DNA of 48,735 nucleotides, taken from NCBI GenBank assembly GCA_002411175.1, contig DHRN01000088.1, positions 1-48,735 on the forward strand, in the 5' to 3' direction. Shown in pieces: positions 1-7,607 of this stretch. Every line of letters starts with the position of its first letter. Within the stretch, counting starts at the first letter, position 1. The DNA is from Anaerolineaceae bacterium UBA5311 (GTDB lineage Bacteria > Chloroflexota > Anaerolineae > Anaerolineales > Anaerolineaceae). The position numbers and the translations under genes were made by a program. The notes under the pieces are model-generated. The model ran no database searches. It was given only the letters and a program-made list of their open reading frames with translations, and was not told the DNA's origin.

Positions 1-51
1 TCATTCCGTCTCCTGTTGTAGATGTGGTTACGAATTAAACTTTCTGTATGG

Positions 52-57
52 TAAAAT
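52..57 (+). promoter_or_regulatory. Putative -10 element for the TPR protein gene
   Basis: A TAAAAT hexamer sits 33 nt before the ATG at 91, with a weak TTACGA about 18 nt further upstream at 28-33. The same GGTAAAAT pattern recurs before several other genes in the window (metG, the PhnD-like lipoprotein, the adenosine kinase family gene). A purine-rich GGAGAGAG ribosome binding site follows at 80-87. Confidence 0.4.
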
Positions 58-90
58 TTTACCAACTAAGATCCCAAATGGAGAGAGACT

Positions 91-1002
91 ATGGCATCAT
101 CACTTGAACAAGGAATTGAAGCAGCCAAAGCAGGTTTGATGGAAGACGCCCTTGCCCATCTGAAAGATGCCATCGTCGAAGAACCTGAAAACGCGAATGT
201 GTGGGTCTGGCTGTCCGCGATCATTGAAGATGAAGACAAGCAGACCATTTTCCTGAAGAAAGCGATTGAGATAGACCCAGGCAACCGCCCTGCTCAGCGC
301 GGGCTTGCCTTCATCGAGCGGAAAAAGTATCTTCCTGCAAAACCTGGTGAAAAATTGTCAGACTACACCAGACCGATCGGGGTTTTCAAGAGCGACCCCG
401 CAGTCAGCCCATCACAGGCCGCCGCGCATGTTTCTGCGCAAAATCCCATGCCGGAAGCGGCTGCTGAAGGACCTGGTTTGACGTCCACGGCTGATGGCGC
501 GGCATACTCCGCTCAACCTGCCAAACAGCGCAAACCCTGGCTGGATATCATGCTTTATGGGTTAACCCTGATGGTTTTCATAATCATCGGCATCCTGATC
601 GGGTCAACGCTGCTCAATATCGAAATCCCCTTCCTCTCCCGACCCGAAACTGTCCTGGCAACGCTGCCCGAAGACAACGGGGTCTTCCTTATGCAAGAGG
701 GAGACTATGAGAGCATGGAGATGTTCCGAATAGAAGTCCCCGACGACCAAAGCGGAATGCCAGCGACAAACGACCGGCTCGCCTCGATGGTGATCTACCT
801 GCCCTGGGTGAACATGGAGACCCTGCAATTGTTGGATGAAGAAAACAATCCGGTTTCTTTTAGCGTTACTCCGGCTGGAGATAACATTAGCGTGCTTAAT
901 CCGGATGAAGAATTAAACCCCGGCAGATACTGCCTGGCATATTTATTTGAGTCCAATCAAAGCCAAAATTTGTATTGGTGCCTTATAATCACTGAAAACT
1001 AA
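91..1002 (+). CDS. Tetratricopeptide-repeat protein with one membrane segment
   Basis: The 303-residue protein starts with a TPR-like helical region (residues about 5-75; the stretch LKKAIEIDPGNRPAQRGLA is typical). A low-complexity Ala/Pro/Ser linker (about 80-145) leads to a single hydrophobic segment (about 151-175), and the rest is a probably extracytoplasmic C-terminal domain (about 176-303). That domain reads as beta-rich and I do not recognise it. The start is supported by GGAGAGAG upstream. NfnAB begins 35 nt downstream, so cotranscription is possible. The TPR would lie in the cytoplasm and the C-terminal domain outside, which suggests a scaffold or sensor role, but the function is unknown. 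Confidence 0.75.
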   Translation: MASSLEQGIEAAKAGLMEDALAHLKDAIVEEPENANVWVWLSAIIEDEDKQTIFLKKAIEIDPGNRPAQRGLAFIERKKYLPAKPGEKLSDYTRPIGVFKSDPAVSPSQAAAHVSAQNPMPEAAAEGPGLTSTADGAAYSAQPAKQRKPWLDIMLYGLTLMVFIIIGILIGSTLLNIEIPFLSRPETVLATLPEDNGVFLMQEGDYESMEMFRIEVPDDQSGMPATNDRLASMVIYLPWVNMETLQLLDEENNPVSFSVTPAGDNISVLNPDEELNPGRYCLAYLFESNQSQNLYWCLIITEN

Positions 1003-1037
1003 CCGAATAATCAAAATTATTCCCACTGGAGTTCTTG

Positions 1038-3308
1038 ATGAAGTTAAATACGATCGTTGAAAAGTCTGTTTTGGCTGAAAAAATCCTGTCATACCAGGTT
1101 TTTTCGCCATATATTGCCAAAAAAGCCCAACCTGGTCAATTTGTGATCCTGCGCTTGGGTGAATCGGGCGAACGTGTGCCCCTGACCATCGTCGATAACG
1201 ACCCGGAAAAGGGCACGATCCGCCTGATCGTGCAGACGGTTGGTAAAAGCACCGGTAAGCTGGACGAAATTCCGGTTGGAGAGACGATCCACGACATCCT
1301 GGGACCTTTGGGAAACCCATCTGAAATTAGAAATTATGGCAAGGTCTGTGTAGTTGGCGGAGGGGTAGGAGCAGCTGTTGCCTACCCGGTCGCCCGGGCT
1401 TTGAAGCAAGCCGGAAACGAAGTTACTGCCATTGTGGGAGCCCGCAACGTCGACCTGGTAATCCTCAAGGAAGAACTTGAAGCGGTTAGCGACCATTTTT
1501 ACATCACAACCGATGATGGCAGTTATGGGTACAACGGATTTGTGACCGGTAAGCTGCAGGAGCTGATCGATTCCGGAGAAACTTTTGATTACACGCTGGC
1601 GATCGGACCCTTGTTCATGATGCGAGCTGTCAGTGAGCTGACCCGCCCCTACAATATTCCCACGACTGTCAGCCTGAACACCATCATGGTCGATGGAACA
1701 GGTATGTGTGGAGGCTGCCGGGTCGAGGTGGATGGCAAAACGCGCTTTACTTGCGTGGAAGGACCTGAATTTGACGGTCACCTGGTCGATTATCAAAGCA
1801 TTATCCAACGCAACCGTGCATATAAGGACGATGACGATTGCCGGCTGGATGTCCAAATTGCCGACCTGGATGATGAAGCAGCGCTGGCAGCAGTTGTTGT
1901 CCACGAAAAGCAGCGCCAGGAGATGGCGGAACTGCTGCCTGCTGACCGGATCAAGAGTTTCGAGGAAGTCGCGCTGGGTTTTACTGAGGAACAGGCTCTT
2001 GCAGAAGCCGAACGCTGCCTGCAATGTCGCAGACCGCTTTGTGTTGAAGGCTGTCCGGTATCCGTGAATATACCCCAGTTTATCGGCTTAATTAAAGAGA
2101 AAAAGTATGTAGAAGCTGGTCTAAAAATCAAGGAGGACAACTCGCTTCCACGGGTCTGTGGTCGCGTCTGCCCACAATCTGACCAATGCGAAGGCGCTTG
2201 CATCCTGCTGAGGAAAGGTCAGCCAATCGCGATTGGCGCGTTGGAACGGTTCGCTTCCGACAGGCTGGCAGAGCAGGAATTAGAGGTAATTCTTCCTGTA
2301 AAATCCGAAAAGGCACCCAAAGCTGCCATGATCGGCTCGGGTCCAGCCAGTTTGACCTGTGCCGGTGACCTGGCAAAAGCAGGTGTGGAAGTCACAGTAT
2401 TTGAAGCCTTCCACGATTTTGGCGGCGTTTTGCGCTATGGCATTCCTGAGTTTCGCCTGCCCAAAGAAATCGTCAGTCAGGAAGTGAATGAACTGAAAAA
2501 ACTGGGGGTCGAATTTGTACCCAACACGCTGATCGGTGCCACATTTACCGTGGATGAGTTGCTCGAGGATTATGGATTTAAGGCGATTTTCATCGGGTCA
2601 GGAGCCGGGCTGCCCCGTTTTCTTGGGGTGCCGGGCGAGAACCTGGTCGGAATCTATTCTGCTAACGAATTTCTGACCCGGGTGAACCTGATGAAAGCGT
2701 ACCAATATCCCTTCGTCGATACGCCCATTCACAATCTGCATGGTAAAACGGTGGGAGTATTTGGCGGCGGCAATACCGCCCTCGATTCAGCCCGGGTTGC
2801 CTTGCGACTGGGCGCGAAAGAGACTTACATCGTTTACCGGCGCAGCCAGGATGAAATGCCAGGGCGTAAGGAAGAGATCGAGCACGCGATAGCGGAAGGC
2901 GTTCAATTTGCTTATTTAAGCAATCCGGTCGCCTTTATCGGAGACGAACAAGGCAACCTCAAATCAGTCCGACTGCTTAAGATGGAGCTGGGAGACCCCG
3001 ATGCAAGCGGACGGCGGAGCCCGATCGAAATCCCCGATTCTGAATTTGATCATCCCATAGATGTCGCGGTGATCGCAATTGGGAACGCGTCGAACCCAAT
3101 TATCCACAACAAGACACCGGATATCGAAGTGAGCAAATGGGGCAATATCCTTGCTGACGAGGAGACTTTGGCTACCACCATGCCCGGGGTATATGCCGGG
3201 GGCGATATCGTCACAGGTGGCGCCACGGTGATCCTGGCGATGGGTGCCGGCAGAAAAGCCGCCTCGTCGATCATTGAATATTTCAAGGAATCAGGCTACC
3301 AACTATGA
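1038..3308 (+). CDS. Fused NfnA-NfnB-type ferredoxin-NADP oxidoreductase (annotated elsewhere as DHODB NAD-binding subunit/glutamate synthase small chain)
   Basis: This 756-residue flavoprotein joins two subunits that are separate in NADH-dependent ferredoxin:NADP oxidoreductase (Nfn). Residues 1-270 resemble NfnA: an FAD-binding barrel, an NAD-binding region (VCVVGGGVGAAVAYPVARAL) and a 2Fe-2S site with Cys224, Cys227 and Cys239. Residues about 285-756 resemble NfnB/GltD: eight cysteines for two 4Fe-4S clusters (327, 330, 335, 339; 374, 378, 384, 388), an FAD motif (MIGSGPASL, about 431) and an NADPH motif (VFGGGNTALDSA). Nfn couples NADH, NADPH and ferredoxin by electron bifurcation in anaerobes. 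A GltD role without a large glutamate synthase subunit is the alternative, and no gltB is nearby. ATG 1038 is preferred over the TTG at 1035 because GGAG lies 6 nt upstream. The stop overlaps the next gene by ATGA. Confidence 0.88.
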   Translation: MKLNTIVEKSVLAEKILSYQVFSPYIAKKAQPGQFVILRLGESGERVPLTIVDNDPEKGTIRLIVQTVGKSTGKLDEIPVGETIHDILGPLGNPSEIRNYGKVCVVGGGVGAAVAYPVARALKQAGNEVTAIVGARNVDLVILKEELEAVSDHFYITTDDGSYGYNGFVTGKLQELIDSGETFDYTLAIGPLFMMRAVSELTRPYNIPTTVSLNTIMVDGTGMCGGCRVEVDGKTRFTCVEGPEFDGHLVDYQSIIQRNRAYKDDDDCRLDVQIADLDDEAALAAVVVHEKQRQEMAELLPADRIKSFEEVALGFTEEQALAEAERCLQCRRPLCVEGCPVSVNIPQFIGLIKEKKYVEAGLKIKEDNSLPRVCGRVCPQSDQCEGACILLRKGQPIAIGALERFASDRLAEQELEVILPVKSEKAPKAAMIGSGPASLTCAGDLAKAGVEVTVFEAFHDFGGVLRYGIPEFRLPKEIVSQEVNELKKLGVEFVPNTLIGATFTVDELLEDYGFKAIFIGSGAGLPRFLGVPGENLVGIYSANEFLTRVNLMKAYQYPFVDTPIHNLHGKTVGVFGGGNTALDSARVALRLGAKETYIVYRRSQDEMPGRKEEIEHAIAEGVQFAYLSNPVAFIGDEQGNLKSVRLLKMELGDPDASGRRSPIEIPDSEFDHPIDVAVIAIGNASNPIIHNKTPDIEVSKWGNILADEETLATTMPGVYAGGDIVTGGATVILAMGAGRKAASSIIEYFKESGYQL

Positions 3309-4687
3309 CAAAAATAACTTGTATAGGCGCTGGCAGTTACTCGTTTGGTCTAAGCACGCTGATCACCCTGCTGCAGAGTGAGGTGCTCAAAGGCGCAGAA
3401 CTGGCTTTAGTGGACACGAACCAGGAATCGCTGGACCTGATCAGCGCACTGGCAAACTGGTTGAATTCGGAATGGAACAGCGGGAAACAGATAAGCAGTC
3501 ATTCCAACCACAAAACCGCGTTAAAAGGCTCAGATTTTGTGATCAGCGCGATAGAAGTGCAGCCCCGGGAGAAGTTATGGCAGCAAGATTTTGAATTGAG
3601 CCAGAAGTTCGGCATCCGCCAGCCATATGCCGAGAATGGCGGTCCTGGTGGCTTCGCCCACGCTGCCCGGAACGTAAACAGCATCCTCGAGATTACCCGG
3701 GATATGGAAAAGGACTGTCCGGAGGCGCTTTTTATCAATTTTACCAATCCGATGCATCGGATCTGCTACCTGATCAATGAATATACGCGGATCAAATCCG
3801 TTGGTTTATGCCATCAGCTCGCGATGGGTTACGCGATGGTCGCGAAAGCATTGGCTCCGTCATACGGTTTTGAGGGTTCTGAAGAATTTCTCAGCACGCA
3901 TGCCGACCCTGCCAATGAGCTCCCACAAAGGCACATGGCATTTCTTGGGATGGAAAATTTTAAGATTACAGCAGCCGGATTGAATCATTTCACCTGGATG
4001 ACTCAGCTGCAAGATCGCAAAAGCGGGGAGGATTTGTACCCATTGTTCCGTCACCATTGGTCGAAACTGCCGGGCTCTTTCGAACCACTGACTCGAAAGA
4101 TTTTCCAGTCGTTCGATATTTTCCCCATTCCTGGTGATGAGCACCTGGGTGAGTACCTCCCATGGTTGAGTTGCTCCCGGACCTGCCCCTGGTTAAAGTA
4201 TGATTTGTCGCTTTATGACTGGGCTTACTACGATGCCAGTCGTGACCGACAGTGGCTAAAAATCACAGCAGATGTGAATAATCAGTCCAACCCCAACCAA
4301 TACCAGGCACATTCAGAAGGAGCGCTCGAAATTATTGAGGCGATGGTAACTGGCGAACCGCTCTACTGGGAGGCAGTCAACATCCCTAACGGTAACACCA
4401 TTCCTGGTTTGCCTGCGAATGCAATCGTTGAGGTCCCCGCGGTGGTTGACCGCAGCGGTTTCCATGCGCTTGAATCCTTCGCCATGCCTGTGGGCGTGCT
4501 TTCTTTGCTGCAGCGCGAGGTGGCAACCAGCCAGTTGAATATCGATGCCGTCGTGCAAGGCGACCGCAATCTTGCACTGCAGAGCTTGCTGCTCGACCCG
4601 GTGATCGATGACATTGATCAGGCAGAACTGATTCTGGACGAAATCATCACGAATAATAAGAACTTTTTGCCGCAATTTATTGCTTAA
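3305..4687 (+). CDS. Glycoside hydrolase family 4 (alpha-galactosidase/alpha-glucosidase type)
   Basis: The 460-residue protein has the GH4 layout: an N-terminal Rossmann motif (CIGAGSYSFG) for NAD, the conserved INFTNPM segment, the metal-binding cysteine in VGLCHQLAMG and the histidine in GLNHFTWM. GH4 enzymes hydrolyse glycosides in the cytoplasm by an unusual redox-elimination mechanism that needs NAD+, a divalent metal and reducing conditions, which suits an anaerobe. The length matches the family (430-480). The sequence looks closest to the alpha-galactosidase (MelA) or alpha-glucosidase (AglA) branches, but the substrate cannot be fixed by eye. The start overlaps the stop of the NfnAB gene (ATGA), so the two are probably translationally coupled. 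Confidence 0.88.
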   Translation: MTKITCIGAGSYSFGLSTLITLLQSEVLKGAELALVDTNQESLDLISALANWLNSEWNSGKQISSHSNHKTALKGSDFVISAIEVQPREKLWQQDFELSQKFGIRQPYAENGGPGGFAHAARNVNSILEITRDMEKDCPEALFINFTNPMHRICYLINEYTRIKSVGLCHQLAMGYAMVAKALAPSYGFEGSEEFLSTHADPANELPQRHMAFLGMENFKITAAGLNHFTWMTQLQDRKSGEDLYPLFRHHWSKLPGSFEPLTRKIFQSFDIFPIPGDEHLGEYLPWLSCSRTCPWLKYDLSLYDWAYYDASRDRQWLKITADVNNQSNPNQYQAHSEGALEIIEAMVTGEPLYWEAVNIPNGNTIPGLPANAIVEVPAVVDRSGFHALESFAMPVGVLSLLQREVATSQLNIDAVVQGDRNLALQSLLLDPVIDDIDQAELILDEIITNNKNFLPQFIA

Positions 4688-4747
4688 TTATGCGCTGCCG
4701 GGGAACCCCAAAGAGAGGTTATCTACCGCGCAACGAGGAATTACAAG

Positions 4748-4776
4748 TTGACGAAAGCTGGTTTGTGTAGTAAATT
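4748..4776 (+). promoter_or_regulatory. Promoter of the cold-shock gene (TTGACG-N17-TAAATT)
   Basis: The -35 TTGACG (4748-4753) and -10 TAAATT (4771-4776) are separated by exactly 17 nt. Transcription would start near 4783, giving an untranslated leader of about 94 nt before the ATG at 4877. Long structured leaders are typical of cold-shock genes. Confidence 0.7.
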
Positions 4777-4782
4777 AATATC

Positions 4783-4876
4783 GTTTATGGAAGTTTGCAA
4801 ACGAAGGTCATTTTCCACGGTGTGAAATCCAGAACGAAAAACAAACGGTTTATTTTACGAGAGGAAGTTTTTAAGC
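4783..4876 (+). promoter_or_regulatory. Long 5' leader of the cold-shock gene, possible thermosensor
   Basis: About 94 nt of leader lie between the predicted start of transcription and the ATG. A CGTTT/AAACG pair (about 4782-4803) could form a hairpin, and the GAGGAAG ribosome binding site is at 4861-4867. In E. coli cspA a leader of this kind refolds in the cold and exposes the ribosome binding site. Whether this one does so is inference. Confidence 0.4.
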
Positions 4877-5092
4877 ATGTCTGAACGAGAAGTTGGAACT
4901 GTCAAATGGTTCAATGGTGAGAAAGGGTATGGTTTCATCGCCAGAAAATCCAATGACAAAGATGTATTCGTGCACTATAGTGCAATCGTCGGCGATGGTT
5001 TTCGCACCTTGAAAGAAGATCAAGCTGTCGAATTCAGTGTTGTAGACGGGGCAAAAGGTCCCCAGGCTCAGGACGTCAAAGTTCTGGAGTAA
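4877..5092 (+). CDS. Cold-shock domain protein (CspA family)
   Basis: This is a 71-residue single cold-shock domain. The opening GTVKWFNGEKGYGFI contains RNP1 (KGYGFI) and is followed by RNP2 (VFVHYSAI), the aromatic patches that bind single-stranded nucleic acid. The length is typical (65-72). Such proteins act as RNA chaperones and melt mRNA structure, mainly on cold shock or during fast growth. The gene stands alone, with its own promoter, a long leader and a following hairpin, so it is probably monocistronic. Confidence 0.95.
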   Translation: MSEREVGTVKWFNGEKGYGFIARKSNDKDVFVHYSAIVGDGFRTLKEDQAVEFSVVDGAKGPQAQDVKVLE

Positions 5093-5111
5093 TTATTCGA
5101 ATTAATAATCA

Positions 5112-5146
5112 AATGGCTGTCCGCTGGGCAGCCATTACGTTTTAAT
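5112..5146 (+). terminator. Probable terminator after the cold-shock gene
   Basis: An 8-bp perfect stem (AATGGCTG 5112-5119 with CAGCCATT 5129-5136) encloses a 9-nt loop and is followed by ACGTTTTAAT. The U-run is short, so this is a moderate intrinsic terminator. It lies 20 nt after the stop codon. Confidence 0.6.
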
Positions 5147-5415
5147 AATACTTCGTTGCGGCGTACGAAACAATATCGACCATCAGTATTATAGGAGCAA
5201 GCACCTTCCGCAAATTCCACAATCAACGCAATTGAAAAAGGAAGAGGACATGACCATAATCACAACAGAAAGATGGTTTCACCGGAACGCGCACTGCCAC
5301 ATTCTCTACAATAACATCACATCAGCTGTTGGGCTTTGCTAGTCGACATTTCAGAATGCTTCACACGCCGAGTACTGCTCAAAACAGGTTTGCAACGAAT
5401 TCGAACCGATCACGA
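5147..5415. other. Intergenic stretch with no convincing gene
   Basis: About 270 nt lie between the cold-shock terminator and the end of ettA, which is read from the other strand. I see no RNA gene or strong hairpin. A 30-codon ORF at 5250-5342 follows a GAAGAGGA sequence but lacks any recognisable feature and is not called. Confidence 0.5.
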
Positions 5416-7092
5416 TCAATTCCGCCGCAATTCACGCATGGTATCCTTTCGGCTGACACCCATGTTCCTTCCGTATTGCTTCAACTGATATTCTTCATAA
5501 TCAGACCAGTTGCCCAGGAATAATTTTGGCTTATCCTCTCCACCCAGCGCCAGGATGTGGGTTGTGACGCGGTCCAGGAACCAGCGATCATGGCTAACGA
5601 CAACCGCGCAGCCAGCAAATTCTTCGAGCGCTGCCTCCAACGCCCGAAGTGTGTTCACATCCAGGTCGTTGGTAGGCTCGTCCAGCAACAAAACATTCGC
5701 ACCAACGCTCAGCGTTTTAGCCAGGAAAACGCGGTTGCGCTCCCCTCCTGATAGCGTTTTAATCGTTTTCTGCTGGTCTGAGCCGGTGAAGTTGAAGGAA
5801 GCGCAGTAAGCCCTCCCGTTGACGGTTGTATCGCCGAGCTGCAGGTTATCCGCGCCGCCGGTAATTTCTTCAAAAACGGTCGAATCCGGATCCAGGCTGC
5901 GCATCTGGTCGGCATAACCCAACCTGACCGTCTCTCCGAGGGTGACGGTACCCCCATCAGGCTGCAGTAACCCAGAAATGATTTTAATCAGTGTTGACTT
6001 TCCCGAGCCGTTTGGTCCAATAACGCCAACGATTGAACCCGGCGGAACCGAAAGGTCGAGCTTATCAAGCAAGATCCGTTCGCCATACCCTTTGGTGACT
6101 CCATCCAACTCGATAACCACATCCCCAAGCCGGGGTCCGGGGGGGATATAGATTTCCAGATCTTTGCGCACTTTTTCGTGCTCCTGGCTGAGCAACTTTT
6201 CGTAAGCGGTCACGCGAGCCTGCCCCTTGGCTTGCCTGGCTTTAGGCGACATGCGAATCCATTCCAGTTCGTGTTGCAAAGTGCGCTGACGTTTGCTTTC
6301 TGTCTTTTCCTCCAGGCGCAGGCGCTCTTGCTTCTGTTCCAGCCAGGAGGAATAATTGCCTTTCCAGGGGATGCCCTCGCCGCGATCGAGCTCAAGGATC
6401 CAGCCGGCAACGTTATCGAGAAAGTAGCGATCATGCGTAACCGCGATAACTGTGCCCTTATAGTTGTGCAGGTGATGCTCCAGCCAGGCAACCGACTCAG
6501 CATCAAGGTGGTTGGTGGGCTCATCAAGAAGCAAAATGTCCGGTTCTTCGAGGAGAATCTTGGTCAGCGCCACCCGACGCCGTTCACCACCGGAGAGCAC
6601 ACGAATGGGCGTATTAGCCGGCGGGCAGCGAAGGGCATCCATCGCCAGTTTGAGATGGCTATCGAGGTTCCAGGCATCGTGATGATCAAGTTTTTCCTGA
6701 AGCTTGCCCTGCTTTTCGATCAGGGACTCAAAATCAGCATCCGGGTCGGCAAAAGCTTCGTTGACAGCATCATAGTCAGCCAAAAGATCGACAATAGGCT
6801 GCACTGCTGTTTTAATCACTTCAATCACAGTTTTATCCTCGTCCAGCTCTGGTTCCTGTTCCATCAACCCAACCGTATAACCCTTTGAGCGGGCGATCTC
6901 TCCGATATAATCCTGGTCCTTACCAGCCATGATGCGAAGTAAGGAAGATTTGCCCGAACCATTCAAACCCAATACTCCAATTTTGGCTCCGTAGTAAAAG
7001 CCAAGCGAAATATCTTTGAGCACTTTTTTGTTTGGCGGATAAATTTTGCCCACCCTGACCATTGAGAAGATGACTTGTGTGTCTGATGCCAT
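5416..7092 (-). CDS. ettA: Energy-dependent translational throttle protein EttA (ABC-F ATPase)
   Basis: The 558-residue protein carries two ABC ATPase domains: Walker A motifs GLNGSGKS and GPNGSGKS, and signature motifs LSGGERRRVAL and LSGGERNRVFL. A long charged linker (about residues 245-320) joins them, and there is no transmembrane part. This is the ABC-F plan, and the length matches E. coli EttA (555). EttA binds the ribosomal E site and gates elongation according to the ATP/ADP ratio. The reading frame stays open upstream to 7269, but the ATG at 7092 is chosen because it gives the family N-terminus and has AGGAG 10 nt upstream. The spacer between them is an (AT)n repeat. Another ABC-F subfamily cannot be fully excluded. 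Confidence 0.92.
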   Translation of the reverse strand: MASDTQVIFSMVRVGKIYPPNKKVLKDISLGFYYGAKIGVLGLNGSGKSSLLRIMAGKDQDYIGEIARSKGYTVGLMEQEPELDEDKTVIEVIKTAVQPIVDLLADYDAVNEAFADPDADFESLIEKQGKLQEKLDHHDAWNLDSHLKLAMDALRCPPANTPIRVLSGGERRRVALTKILLEEPDILLLDEPTNHLDAESVAWLEHHLHNYKGTVIAVTHDRYFLDNVAGWILELDRGEGIPWKGNYSSWLEQKQERLRLEEKTESKRQRTLQHELEWIRMSPKARQAKGQARVTAYEKLLSQEHEKVRKDLEIYIPPGPRLGDVVIELDGVTKGYGERILLDKLDLSVPPGSIVGVIGPNGSGKSTLIKIISGLLQPDGGTVTLGETVRLGYADQMRSLDPDSTVFEEITGGADNLQLGDTTVNGRAYCASFNFTGSDQQKTIKTLSGGERNRVFLAKTLSVGANVLLLDEPTNDLDVNTLRALEAALEEFAGCAVVVSHDRWFLDRVTTHILALGGEDKPKLFLGNWSDYEEYQLKQYGRNMGVSRKDTMRELRRN

Positions 7093-7107
7093 ATATATAT
7101 ATCTCCT
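7091..7107 (-). promoter_or_regulatory. Ribosome binding site of ettA with an (AT)5 repeat spacer
   Basis: On the minus strand, AAGGAG (7103-7108) is separated from the ATG (7092) by ten bases that are pure alternating AT. Gain or loss of an AT unit would move the ribosome binding site by 2 nt without changing the coding frame. Confidence 0.6.
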
Positions 7108-7227
7108 TTGACCTGATGAACTTGATTGTAACAAAGATTTCTTTAGGTATTGATTAACACAAGCAGTAAACAACTTTTCCGCACAACAACTGTGGAAAAA
7201 CACACTAACTCCGTTATGGGAGGTTAA

Positions 7228-7243
7228 TTTGTCGGGGCGGACG
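7228..7243. repeat. Direct repeat of the tRNA-Pro 3' end
   Basis: Sixteen bases (TTTGTCGGGGCGGACG) are identical to 7463-7478, which covers the 3' acceptor strand and part of the T stem of the adjacent tRNA-Pro plus 4 flanking bases. After a 1-nt gap the match continues for ATTT. It could be a relic of an attachment site or of a duplicated tRNA. Confidence 0.55.
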
Positions 7244-7340
7244 ATTTTGCCCTGGCTCCCTGCAAGCATTCACATAATCTCAATCAAAGGCTGAACCAGA
7301 TACCCTGCTTCTCGGGCACATGTGCCCAGCCGTAATGTGA

Positions 7341-7380
7341 AAAAAAAGGTGCTGACTTTTTTTTATCAGCACCTTTTTTT
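7341..7380 (-). terminator. Strong bidirectional intrinsic terminator, probably of tRNA-Pro
   Basis: The sequence has arms AAAAAAAGGTGCTGA (7341-7355) and TCAGCACCTTTTTTT (7366-7380), which form a perfect stem around a T-rich loop. Both strands have a run of seven T after the GC-rich part of the stem, so it can stop transcription in either direction. It lies about 86 nt downstream of the minus-strand tRNA-Pro. Confidence 0.85.
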
Positions 7381-7386
7381 GCTTTT

Positions 7387-7428
7387 ATCCGTGCATGCTA
7401 CGGTGTCTATCCGTTGCATACTACGGTG
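7387..7428. repeat. Two imperfect 19-20 nt tandem repeats
   Basis: ATCCGTGCATGCTACGGTG (7387-7405) recurs with small changes at 7409-7428, a period of about 22 nt. It lies between the tRNA-Pro and its terminator, inside the segment bounded by the tRNA 3'-end repeats. No function is apparent. Confidence 0.5.
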
Positions 7429-7466
7429 GGAAATTTGCAAAATCTCCTCGTTGAAAGCATGTTTTG

Positions 7467-7541
7467 TCGGGGCGGACGGATTTGAACCGTCGACCTCGCG
7501 GACCCGAACCGCGCACTCTATCCGGGCTGAGCCACGCCCCG
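7467..7541 (-). tRNA. tRNA-Pro (anticodon CGG)
   Basis: On the minus strand the sequence folds into a full cloverleaf: acceptor CGGGGCG/CGCCCCG, anticodon stem CGCGG/CCGCG with loop TTCGGGT (anticodon CGG, reads CCG proline codons), and T stem GACGG/CCGTC with loop TTCAAAT. The discriminator base is A. CCA is not encoded (the next bases are CAA), so it must be added by the CCA-adding enzyme. A TATAAT element at 7551-7556 gives a leader of only a few bases. Confidence 0.95.
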
Positions 7542-7550
7542 TGAGCCGTT

Positions 7551-7556
7551 ATTATA
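7551..7556 (-). promoter_or_regulatory. -10 element of the tRNA-Pro promoter
   Basis: A perfect TATAAT on the minus strand ends 9 nt before the tRNA 5' end at 7541. The -35 region (about 7574-7579 on the minus strand) is weak. Confidence 0.6.
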
Positions 7557-7607
7557 GCACCTTTTGATTAATCGTGACCTCGATTTCATATCAAAAATAA
7601 TGAGTCT

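Noticed and set aside
1005..1022. Small hairpin GAATAAT/ATTATTC between the TPR gene and NfnAB gene
   Set aside because: A 7-bp AT-only stem without a U-run is too weak to call a terminator.
1089..2024. 311-codon minus-strand ORF opposite the NfnAB gene
   Set aside because: It lies wholly inside a gene with clear cofactor motifs and has no sensible protein features.
5250..5342. 30-codon ORF after GAAGAGGA between the cold-shock gene and ettA
   Set aside because: It has no recognisable motif or hydrophobic pattern and no supporting neighbour, so chance is the simpler explanation.
6178..6888. 236-codon + strand ORF opposite ettA
   Set aside because: It is a mirror of the ettA coding frame with no family features; ettA itself is unmistakable.
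7314..7327. Perfect 14-bp palindrome GGGCACATGTGCCC
   Set aside because: It could be an operator, but a single copy with no adjacent regulator and no position near a promoter gives no basis for a call.
7322..7567. 81-codon + strand ORF across the tRNA-Pro
   Set aside because: Most of it is the antisense of the tRNA and the terminator; the Ser/Thr/Arg-rich end is the usual product of reading a tRNA as protein.
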